A DNA stretch of 64,000 nt from Cymodocea nodosa (Eukaryota; Streptophyta; Magnoliopsida; Alismatales; Cymodoceaceae): positions 13,598,001 to 13,662,000 of the forward strand of contig CM072335.1 of assembly GCA_036874045.1 (NCBI GenBank), in the 5' to 3' direction. Within the stretch, counting starts at the first letter, position 1. Each line of letters begins with the position of its first letter. The notes beneath the pieces were generated by a model that saw nothing but the letters and a program-made list of their open reading frames with translations, had not been told where the DNA came from and made no database searches. Both the position numbers and the translations under genes were made by a program. Of the stretch, positions 23,881 through 33,508 are shown one piece after another.

Positions 23881-25212
23881 TTTCCTGATGAACAATTAAT
23901 GACCATCAACATAATGCCTTGGTATGTAGACATAGTTAATTACTTAGTTATTGGTTTAACACCTAAGGATTGGAATAGACAAGATAAGAAATTGTTCTTC
24001 TCAAGAGTAAAATATTACTATTGGGAAGACCCATACTTATTTAAGAAATGTCCTGATTTGGTTTTAAGGAGGTGTGTTCCAGAAACTGAATATCAGAGCA
24101 TATTGTCTTTTTATCATGACTAAGCTTGTGGAGGGCATTTTGGCTCAGGGAAAACTGTTGCAAAAATTCTGCATTGTGGATTTTATTGGCCAACACTATT
24201 CAAAGATGCTCATAAATATTGCTTAAGTTGTTTAAGATGTCAACAAATATGAAGAATATCAAAGAGGAATATGATGCCTTTTAATCCTATTGATGATGTT
24301 GAAATCTTTGATGTGTGGGGAATAGATTTTATGGGTCCATTTCCTATGTCTAATCAATTTAATTACATATTGTTGGGGGTGGATTATGTATTAAAATGGA
24401 TAGAAGCTATTCCTACAAAAACTAATGACAACAAAGTGGTAATACAATTTATAAGAACCAATATATTTACCAGATTTGAAATACCTAAAGCTATTATCAG
24501 TGATAGAGGAACTCATTTCTGTAATAGAAGTTTTGAAGCCTTAATGAAGAAATATGGAGTAAACCATAAAATTGCAACATCATATCATCCGCAAACAAGT
24601 GGACAAGTAGAAAGTGCTAACAAACAAATTAAGTTAATCTTAGAAAAAGTAGTAAATCCTACTAGAATAGATTGGGCTAATAGATTGATAGATGCATTTT
24701 GGGCTTATAGAACTACTTATAAGACAAGCTTAGGTATGTCACCTTTTAGGCTAGTATATGGAAAAAGTTGTCATTTACTAGCTGAAATAGAACATAAAGC
24801 TTATTGGGCATTAAAAACTCTGAACACTAATTTAAATCAAGCTGCTGAAAATAGGAAAATGCAATTAATTGAATTAGAAGAATTTAGGAATGAAGCTTAT
24901 TCGAAGATTGTAAGAGAAAATGAAATTCTGGCATATAGGAAAATTATTCCAAAAAGCTTGGAAATAGGACAAGAAGTATATCTTTACATGGCTAGACTCC
25001 ATAATCATCTTGGAAAATTAAGATCTAGATGGGCAGGACCTTACATCGTTCGAAATATTTATCCCTATGGAGCTATTGAGATTGAAAATCCTAAAAATTA
25101 GAATATCTTTAAAGTAAATGGACAAAGACTTAGACCTATTTTGAAAATACCAAAAAGCTCCTTTGGAATTATAGAAGAAGTCAGAGTAAAGGACTACTTG
25201 AGCTTTACTTAG
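23881..25212 (+). pseudogene. G1 integrase (Athila type)
   Basis: The same frame as RT carries an HHCC zinc domain (FYHD, GGHFG, CLSCLRC), the core with [11 protein letters not shown] (first Asp), [13 protein letters not shown] (second Asp), [18 protein letters not shown] (Glu), then [21 protein letters not shown] and the C-terminal [23 protein letters not shown]. Stops at 24121, 24250 and 25099 interrupt it; the natural end is TAG at 25210-25212. It is followed not by the LTR but by the hairpin region and three further gene remnants. Confidence 0.88.
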
Positions 25213-25812
25213 TAAGAAATCAGTTTTTATTTTATTTTCATATAAAAAAAGATATTTTAAAAAATTAAAAAATTAAAAAATTATAAAATATAAAAAAATC
25301 GTTGTGGTTCAACCAACTAGATCCATCAGTATGACCGGAACATAAAAAAATCTATATTAATTTTTAGTAGAAAAAAAAAAATTTGGTTTTACTGAAACAT
25401 AGTATCGGTTCAACCAAAAAAAAAGTTGGTCTGACCGAAATATAGTATTGATTAAACCGGTAAAAATTGAAAAAAAAAACTATTATCTTAAATATTTTTT
25501 ATTATATCTGTCTGTATGGGAGGTCCATTGAGTTATGCTTAACTCAACGAACTTACTCCGTTGAGTCTTGAGTTAGTCAACGATCTTATTCCGTTGAGTT
25601 AACTGTAACTCAATGGAGTACTGTAGTTAAGTCCACGGACTTAGTTCGTGGAATTATCTGTAATTCCACGGATGAGAGAGCGAGTGTTTTGTTTGGGAAA
25701 TGACCCAATTACCCGCCTAAACTTAGGGCTTATTTAGACTAAAACTAAGGGTTTTGGAGGCACTATCCGACAAATCATTTAGAACTTAGAACAGAAAGAT
25801 CAAAGTGATTCT
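25213..25812 (+). promoter_or_regulatory. hairpin-rich spacer before the G1 accessory gene
   Basis: No gene. 25230-25500 is A-rich with repeated GGTTCAACC and GACCGAAA words. Three stem-loops follow: near 25524, at 25590-25617 (arms TCCGTTGAGTTA and TAACTCAATGGA, loop ACTG) and at 25645-25672 (arms TTCGTGGAATTA and TAATTCCACGGA, loop TCTG). The accessory gene starts about 140 bases later. The arrangement resembles the upstream regions of the copies in B and A2, so a promoter role is possible but inferred. Confidence 0.5.
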
Positions 25813-28037
25813 ATGCCATTGTGTATTTCCACGATGAGGAAGATGATGCCCAAGTTCTAGGAAGATGCGGTTGACACATCACAATTTCTAAAAGAGTCAA
25901 AGGAATAGCGCACACGATAGAAAATCAGGAATACAACAAGAGAAAAAGAGCTACAGAAGGTAGAATCCGAACTTTTCAACTTGAGAAGATTTTTAGTAGA
26001 TTTAGGTATACAAATACTTCAGATAGTGGAAATAAGAATCAGAGTAGCAACAGAAATTGCTATCAGTAAAGAAAGAAAAATCAGGCCAAACAACGAAGTA
26101 GCCCTAGAGCTAATCCAGTGCAAGGCCAGATTATGGTTCAAAAAGCGCATTGCTGGTCGTGCAAGGTGTGCAATATGGCGGTAACAACAAGAAGCAGAAG
26201 AACAAGAGGAGTCGACTGTTGAAAGATCTATTCCTAAGGAACAACAGCCAAGACCTTCAGTTCCACCATTCAAGCCGTTGGCACGAGCAGAAATGTTGGG
26301 GCCTTCAACTGAAGAGGAATTAAGAGAATTCCAAGGATTGGTTCAAGTTGGGAAAAACTAAGGAGAACCAGAAGATTTAGTAGTAGCTAAAGCACACCTG
26401 GTATTTGATGCACTTTGCAAGAAGAGGGTTGTAGAAAAATTGAAAGCCCAATACAAAATTAAAGTTGAACAGCATCAAAGAACCACTGCCAAATTTACTG
26501 TAAGAGGAGCTGAAGCTGGTCCTTGGAGACCAGCAAATATTGAAAAAATTAAACAGGAAGAGCCAGTACTTGTGGCTCAAAGGTGTGCAGAGCTTATGTT
26601 TATAGATTTAATCTTAGAAGAAGAAGAGGAAGACCAAGCACAATTAATCAGAAGAAGGAAAGGAAAAGAGATAGTGCTTGAATATCAAAAGGAGATTAAA
26701 TCTGAAGTACCAACATCAATAGGGCCTGTAGAGCCAATTTTTGTAAACCTGCTATCTGATTCTGAGGTAGAGCAGGAGCAACAGTAAAAGCAAAGAGAAG
26801 AAGAAAAATAGGCTGAAACTAGTCTACAGCTTGTACAAGAAGAATAAACAGAAATTAAGGCAGAAGCTGATTTGCCCATGACTCCATCTCAATCTGCCAT
26901 AGAATCAGAAAGAACAGTGATAGTGGGGATTGGTAGTTAGGAGGAAGAAGAAAGAACAGAAACTGAACGAGAAGCTGAACAAGCCCATATGGACAAAAAT
27001 GACTTTGCAGATTCGACTGAATTTAATGAAACACTTCAAGACAAAGTGGAGAGTTCTGCCAGCTCACCACCACAGACAAAAGTAGAAGAAAATGTTCAGG
27101 AATCTACAGAACATTTTCAACAAGTTCAAGTTCAGCCTATGGAAGAGGAAGATCAAGAACAAACCCCTCTAGAACAACAAAGTCACATTCCTAACTCGAC
27201 TGAAGCAATAGTTCTGAATGAAGTACACTTTTGGAGTCAAGAAGCTTATAATAAATACCAAGAGATTAGGGGTTATGATATCATATACAGTAGACCAGTA
27301 AATTGGGACGGAATGCAAGAAATTAAGGAATTATTTGAGTTCCAAGGTCTACTACAATTTATTTCTCAACAAAAAGAGCATGCAATATATGAAAATCTAG
27401 TGCCCTACTTTTATGCTAATTTAAGAGAAGAAGGACAATTAATTTCCAATGTGGAGGAAGCTGATGTACAGATAACATTAGAGCTTCTCCACAACATTTT
27501 TGGATTGAAGAATGAAGGAAAAGAAATTTTGGAAAGCACAACTGTGTTGAATTGATAGAGCAGGAAATCAAGGACAGTCTAGCTATCAATCCTAGTGTGC
27601 CATTATTAAATAGACTGAAGCATTTAAATGGTAAAACACACATGATAGCTAATATTTTGATTAAAAATGTCTACCAACGACAAGGCCATGGCATTGAACT
27701 AAGTCAATTTGTCAAGTGGGCCACTTATGTAGTTGTGAACAGAATTCAAGTTAATTGGTGTCAAGTCTTCCTATCCAAAATGAAGTCTACAAAGAAGAAA
27801 TTATTTTATGGAGATTTGATACCTATATTGATGGTAGACTGTATTGATTTCACGAAATGGACATCCAAAAGGATAAGATCAAGAACCATTTCAGTGAAAA
27901 AATACAGAAATTATGATGCAGCTGAAACATCTGTACCTTCTAGAGGCATTATTGGAGCTGTAGAAAGGATAGAACAATTAGAGCACCAATTAGAAAAACT
28001 CCAGAAGGAAGTAGATGAACTTAGGAATAGAGGCTAA
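25813..28037 (+). pseudogene. G1 accessory gene, acidic protein with Transposase_32-like domain
   Basis: The ATGs at 25813 and 25834 are in the frame that continues to 27555. Codons 1-200 are charged and mostly helical with several stops. A Glu/Gln-rich acidic middle follows (26440-27200, LILEEEEEDQAQ, MEEEDQEQTPLEQQ). The C-terminal domain starts at about 27215: EVHFWSQEAYNKYQEIRGYD, IIYSRPVNWDGM, ELFEFQGLLQFI, LVPYFYANLREEG, LLHNIFGLKNEG. After a frameshift near 27550 it reads NPSVPLLNRLKHLNGKTHMI, NRIQVNWCQVFLSKM, and ends in a coiled coil (IEQLEHQLEKLQKEVDELRN). It resembles plant proteins annotated as putative transposon protein domain. The function is unknown. Relatives are at 5480-7630 and, N-terminal half only, 60661-62101. 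Confidence 0.65.
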
Positions 28038-29101
28038 TTATATAGTTTGTCTACTTATACTTGTATATATTTGTATGAAAAATATATGATTTGATTATAC
28101 TGTAATTGATTCATATGAATGAATATATGTTTTTCAGATATATTTTTCATGCGTGTTTAGAATGATGAAATGGATGAACTATATTGAATGTTATATAATT
28201 TGTGGAACATTATGCATGAATGTTTAAAAATATTTACAGTTTGCTGAATGACAGGATTAAATAATAAATGCTTAAAAATATCTGCATGCTGCAAGGTAAA
28301 ATGTAAATTCTACATAACATGAAATGAACTACAAGTTAAATATTTATATAATGTTCAAATTTAAACGAATTTTGATTAGAATGCTACATTAATGACATGT
28401 ATTTAACTTTATTTCAGTTAGCAGAATGCAGGAGAGAAAAAAAAACATAGAGGTACTTACGAGGAGTAAACTTAGAGGTTGCTAAGTGTTAACTCAATGA
28501 AGTAAGTTCGTTGAGTGAAACTTAACTCCACGAGGTTAGTAATACAATATAAGGTCACTCCATTGAGTTATCTGTAACTCAACGAAGTTAGTTTGTGGAG
28601 TTAGCAACAGTAACCGACGTTGTTCCGTTGAGCTGCAAATAACTCAATGATGTTAGTTCGTGGATTAAGTAGAACAGTTATTCTTTTAACCATGAACGAA
28701 ACTTCATCAACTTAGCAGTCCCATGAACAAAACTTCATCGACTTAGCAGTTACCAAAATTTGAAATTAGTAGTAGTACACATACCCATAAAAATAGGAAC
28801 CACGCTGCACGTTACAAGACACGTTCTTGCAACGAGATTTATTTACTTTATGGATGTGCATTATATATATAAAACAGAATGTTATTTACGAGTTACCAGC
28901 ACTTTTGAAAGAAAGGAGAATGCATTGGGGAACTGGAAGGAGAAGCAGCTGATTCAACTTCATCTATCAACAAATATTTATTGAATGGAAAGCTTCAGAC
29001 TAGTATGTAATTAATCTTTTGCTATTTTATTTATGAGCACATGGACTCGTTCTCTTAGCACTAAATGATTAGTAAGAATACCTACCTAGGAATATTCAAC
29101 A
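28038..29101 (+). other. noncoding spacer with hairpins (G1)
   Basis: Over 1 kb without a supported gene. 28490-28680 carries several inverted repeats of the GTTGAGTTA / TAACTCAAC type, for example TCCATTGAGTTA, loop TCTG, TAACTCAACGAA at 28559-28586. One open frame at 28760-28984 shows no recognisable feature and is probably chance. The capsid frame begins just after 29101. Confidence 0.5.
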
Positions 29102-30371
29102 CAGAGGTGTACTGAAACATTTTCTGAACTGGACTTTAATGAAATCCTTTGGGGTGTAGCTAACCTTTCTTTAAAAGAGAACGAAGAGATAGCTGCTCTA
29201 GTAGAAAAACCATTAGGAGAAATTCTGTACCCTGAATTAGTTGATGAACCTTCATGTATTTGATTGCCAAACTTTGAGGGAGATAGGTTTGAACTGAAAT
29301 CTAATTATATTAATCAATTGATACATTTTCATGGATTAGAAAGAGAGGATGCCTATTATTTCCTTAGAGAATTTAATGAAGTTTGTCAAATGATGAAAAT
29401 GCCGAACATGAGTATAGATGCTATTAAACTTAGATATATCCCTTTTGCTTTAAAAGACACAGCTAAGAGATAGTTATATACTCTGTCGCTTGATTCAATT
29501 TCTGCATGTACTGAATTTTGCTCTATTTTTCTGGAAAAATATTATCCAACACATCAAACGATTAAAAAGAAAAAAGAAATATTAATGTGTAGTCAAAAAT
29601 AGGGTGAATCATTCTGGAAATATTTTGAAAGATTTAAAGATTTACTAACTCAATGTCCACATCATGCAATGAGTAAAGCACAATTAATAGGCATAATTTA
29701 TGAAGGCATAGATGTTTCAACAAAATCTTTATTAGAATCTACTTGTCAAAATGGATTTCTGAAACTATGTAGTGAAGAAGCATGGGCATATTTAGAAAAC
29801 TTTGCAAAAAGAACTGCATAGTGGGAAAACTTGGTTGAAGCTATTGCAGATAAAAGAATATTGCCAAGGGGAATGCATGAAATAGATTCAAGTACTATGC
29901 TTGATGTGAAATTAATTGAATTAATAAAGAAAATAGAAGAGTTATCATTAAATCAAAAGCTAGCAAAAAAGAATGCAAACATTAATGATCTAGATATTTA
30001 TGCTAGAAACCAGAAAGATAAGTTTGGAAATTCTTATAATCCTAATTGGAGAAATCACTCGAATTTATCTTGGAGAAACAATAATTTCCAGGGAGGAGAA
30101 AATATAAATGATAAGAATATAAGTTATGAAGCATTAATTGAACAAGGATCTAGAATAGAGAAATTAGAAAAGATAATCCAATAATTAAACAATCGTTTGG
30201 ATCTTGTATTTGGAAATGCTGTAATTCAAAATCAGAATAGAAACATACCACTTAGATAGAAGGAATCAATGAAAGTTAGACCTATTGGAGGATTGCCAAT
30301 ACAAGCAATACCTAACCTTGTTAATAGAACTGTTAATGAAATTGATACCTCTTCTGGGAGGATAGCTGAAT
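29102..30371 (+). pseudogene. G1 Gag capsid region, located downstream of integrase
   Basis: One frame reads CTETFSELDFNEILWGVANL and, after a TGA at about 29261, FEGDRFELKSNYINQLIHFH, GLEREDAYYFLREFNEVCQM, IDAIKLRYIPFALKDTAKR, EKYYPTHQTIKKKKEIL and WKYFERFKDLLTQCPHH. This is the Retrotrans_gag core as in Athila (compare the usual FPFSLRDKA and RFKELLRKCPHH). Then come LPRGMHEID and NSYNPNWRNHSNLSWRNN, the conserved Athila segment after capsid. Stops at about 29471, 29600, 29819, 30182 and 30257 sit at likely Trp or Gln codons. In normal Athila elements this precedes protease; here it lies 4 kb after integrase. G2 has the same placement. Confidence 0.8.
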
Positions 30372-30559
30372 GAAGCAGTATAACTAAAGTAATTATATAT
30401 ATATATAAGTTTATTTGTAGTTAATAGTATCGTAGAGTTAGTACTTAACTCAATGAAGTTAGTCCGTTGAGTTATACCCTAACTCTACGAGGGTGTGCAG
30501 TAGTTATGTTAATTTTTGTCTCTACTAAAATTTTTGTTTATGTTATATAGAATCAACAA
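30372..30559 (+). promoter_or_regulatory. short spacer with hairpin before the F-box gene
   Basis: A TA repeat is followed at 30430-30490 by GTTAGTACTTAACTCAATGA and TCCGTTGAGTTATACCCTAA, imperfect inverted repeats of the family seen in the LTRs. G2 keeps the same motifs at 48128-48190 (minus). It could be promoter or leader of the F-box gene; that is inference. Confidence 0.4.
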
Positions 30560-31694
30560 ATGGAATTGATACAATTACCGCTAGATGCACTAAGGGAAGT
30601 ATTGAGTAACTTGTCGGTTAGAGATCTGTATAGGCTGTGTTGTGTATCAAAGGAAATTAAAGACTGTGTTGGAGAAAAATATTTTCAGGAACTACAAGCT
30701 GTAAAAATGACTAAGATTAGAGATGGATTCATATGGAAGTCATTTAATCGTAGTTTAATTAGCCATGAATATCTGAATATGGAAGAAACTACTGGAATTC
30801 CACCCAATACATTAGAAGGAATAGATCATATTATGGGAATGGATGAAGGATTAATTATATACAAGACCAAACCAAGGTATGCAATTCTATTACCTGATAT
30901 TTTGATCAGAAATTCTATCACAAGAGAAGAATGGAATATAGGAAGACCTAATAGATATGAAGTACCAATTGAAAATTATGGGTCGGCTTTAATATTTTCT
31001 GATAAAAATTTGACCATTCCTGAAAAATTATATTATTGGAGACCTACAGGAAATTGGGATGAAGATTTATGCTTGAGTGTGTATAATTTTCTGAATAGAT
31101 CTTGGACTGAAAACATTATGATTATCTAGGACAGAAATCATTAATTAACAGCATGCATGTCATACTTGATGGATATATATATCTAGTCACAAATATATCA
31201 GTTGCATTTAGATTTGATTTATACATAGTAAGCATAGATAGTATGATGAATATATAGAAATTTTGCCTATATTGAGAGAAATAGCTAAACCACCATCTAC
31301 AGAATTTGATAAAATTCAAATAGGGATGTGGTATAATGAATATGAAGATCCTACTTTATGTTTGATAAGATGGTGGGATGAGTTGATGAAATTTCAAATA
31401 TGGATCATGAAAGACATAAATGAATGGAAGTGGGAAGAGGAATATATTGAAATAGATTTAGAAATAGAAATTGCTACATTATCTTGGAATCGAAAAGGAT
31501 CCCTTTCTGCATTTCATTTCATTAATGGTAATACACTTGTATTTAGCATTGATAATATATTGCAAGTTTACAAATTAAGAAGGAACACGAACTACATTAA
31601 AACAGAATTAATAGCAAGAAGAATTATGCCTAAAAAGTTTGCTTGGACTGACACGTTTATTCCATTTGTTTCTACTTTTCAATCATGTTCTTAA
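30560..31694 (+). pseudogene. G1 F-box protein gene (captured, decaying)
   Basis: The ATG at 30560 gives MELIQLPLDALREVLSNLSV and then RDLYRLCCVSKEIKDCV, a clear F-box (L-P-x-D-x-L-x-x-I/V-L, R-L-x-x-V-S-K) in residues 5-40. F-box proteins bind SKP1 in SCF ubiquitin ligases. The rest, about 340 residues, has Trp/Gly-rich strands (HIMGMDEGLIIYKTKPRYA, LIRNSITREEWNIGRPN, RPTGNWDEDLCLSVYNF, YNEYEDPTLCLIRWWDELM) resembling F-box-associated beta-propeller domains; the exact family is uncertain. One-base losses near 31127 and 31246 shift the frame, and the product would end as FVSTFQSCS at 31694. The G2 copy (48053-46923) has no frameshift. It lies between capsid and the 3' noncoding region. Confidence 0.72.
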
Positions 31695-33495
31695 GCTGTG
31701 ATTTTGTGCTTTTAATGTTGTGTGTTTTCTGCATTTACTTTTAGAAAAATTTTAGTTTTAGTTTATTTTATAAAAAAAAAAAAAAAATATCAATCCAGTT
31801 TGTTGGTATCTGTGCTAGGAAACCAACTTGCTTGCTTGTGAGCCACCAAAGGTGTAGGAGCCTGGGTTCCACACAAGACAATGATTTATAAATATCTGTT
31901 AACTGTTATTTTGTTATATATTCTGCTTTTATCTGTGTATAAAAAGTTTTTCAGAATCAAAAATCGAAATATGCAGAAGGAGATACAAATGAAACAAGGT
32001 ATGTAACTAATTACTTATCCTGAATTTAGATTTAAACTCATTCGTTGAGTTAGGTGCTAAATCAATGAAACTATATTCATGCCTGCTACAATTACCGTAT
32101 TTATTGTCAAATCTTTTACATTGAGGACAATGCAAAATGTAGGTATGGGGGGGAGGTAATTAAAGTAACAACCATGTAAATTTGTTAATTAAAGTAATTA
32201 AAATAGTACTGAAAAGTTTGTGGAAATTGAAATTTTTTTATGAACTTGCTGTAACTATCCGATAATTGAGACTGTAAAATTTTTATAAACTATAACTACT
32301 TGAATGTTATATTTAGAAGGCTATATAAGATGCTATAGAATTTACTATTTATGCAAATCTAGATATAGTATCTTACGTTTTTTTTCTGAATTTCATGAGT
32401 TTAACAGTTTCACGATTTTAAAATGAAATCAGAATGCTTAATGAAAAATAAGTAAATTATCTAAAGTCTTGAAAGAGCTGAGATGTGAATTTTAGATTAA
32501 ATGAAACACATATGATTAAAGATACATTTAATTTGACTGATTGAACTAGAAGAATGATTTATGTGTAGATCTTATTAAACTATAGAAAAAGTATGAGCTT
32601 ATTGTTATGGATTGATATTTTCAGTAAATGAAAGAAGCAGGACTATATGAGATTGGTGTTTTATTGCATCTGTATTAATGAAATACGTACATATACAGTA
32701 TGTGATTAATGTTTTTTTGTTTTGAAAAAAAAAAAGAGAAAGACAAAAAAAAAGAAAAAAAAAGAAGAGAAAAAAACTTTGAGAGTTTATTGACTTGTTT
32801 GATCACGAGCCTTTTGTACTTGAGCATATAGGTATGTAAGGATTGTTGACCTGGAAAAGGACTCTTGAAATCTGGCAACCTAAGATCTTGATCAGATCTA
32901 GGATTGTTGACTGAAAGCTCGTTACATGGGTACATTAGAAAGCTCTTATATGATTCAAGCTTGTCAAATTAACTTTTAAAGTACAAAAATACATATACTT
33001 TTTTGAAAAGATATAAGTGTTTTGTGAAATACAGATATCTTATGAATCAAGTACATTTTATGTTATCTAGAATTGCTGAAATATGAATCTAGAATTGACT
33101 TTTGAAGTTGTTTTATAGAGATACAAGTCTTTATTCTACTTGTCTTAATCATATTGAATTGGATTGTACTTTGATTCGTATGTTGTTGAAATTTCTTCTA
33201 GAAATCTTATTAGAAAATTCAGGATGACAGATGATGAAAAGAAGAACAAACGAAAATATAATTAACACCTATGTGATGATGATATACTTTGTATGTAATT
33301 TGCATATATTCTAAGTATATTTGCAGGTTGAAGAGGAGAAAACAATGTTAAAACAGATTACTGAAACATACAGAATATCTATATAATAATACAAGTTCTT
33401 CTGCTGAACAGAAGAAAAAAGGAAGAATTAATTCTAGCACTTTTAGAAAGACCAATTAATGAGATCTTAGTTTGCTAAGGGACTAGCAAAATTTA
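31695..33495 (+). other. noncoding 3' region of G1 including the shared 3' module
   Basis: No gene. After the F-box gene there is an A-run (31772-31788) and a short block conserved in G2 (31840-31880). Then comes the first polypurine-like site at 32136-32156, followed by about 1.1 kb (32240-33340) that aligns with the sequence after RNase H in copia A2 (57290-58257). The most conserved pieces are at 32660-32690 and 32802-32975, the latter containing CACGAGCCTTTTGTACTTGA. 32720-32775 is an A/G-rich run. Confidence 0.7.
32136..32156 (+). promoter_or_regulatory. internal polypurine-like site in G1
   Basis: AATGTAGGTATGGGGGGGAG follows CATTGAGGACAATGC. G2 has the same at 46453-46480 (minus). A TTGAGGACAATG box before a G-run is, from memory, usual in the 3' region of Athila-type elements. 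It lies 1.35 kb before the PPT at the LTR and could prime a second plus strand. Confidence 0.5.
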
Positions 33496-33508
33496 GGTAT
33501 GGGGGGAG
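33496..33508 (+). promoter_or_regulatory. polypurine tract of G1
   Basis: GGTATGGGGGGAG directly precedes the 3' LTR start TGTTTAGAATG. G2 reads GGTATGAGGGAAG in the same place (45154-45166, minus). This is where plus-strand synthesis would start. Confidence 0.85.

Noticed and set aside
28760-28984. 74-codon plus-strand frame between the accessory gene and capsid of G1
   Set aside because: No recognisable feature and no counterpart that I could find in G2; it looks like chance.
30560-31694. Interpretation of the F-box frame as an ordinary host gene into which elements inserted
   Set aside because: The same gene occurs in G2 at the same relative position inside an element with perfect target duplications, so it belongs to the element.
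32675-32935. 86-codon minus-strand frame ending in a Phe/Ser-rich run
   Set aside because: It arises from the A/G-rich run in the noncoding 3' module and is not conserved in the A2 or G2 copies.
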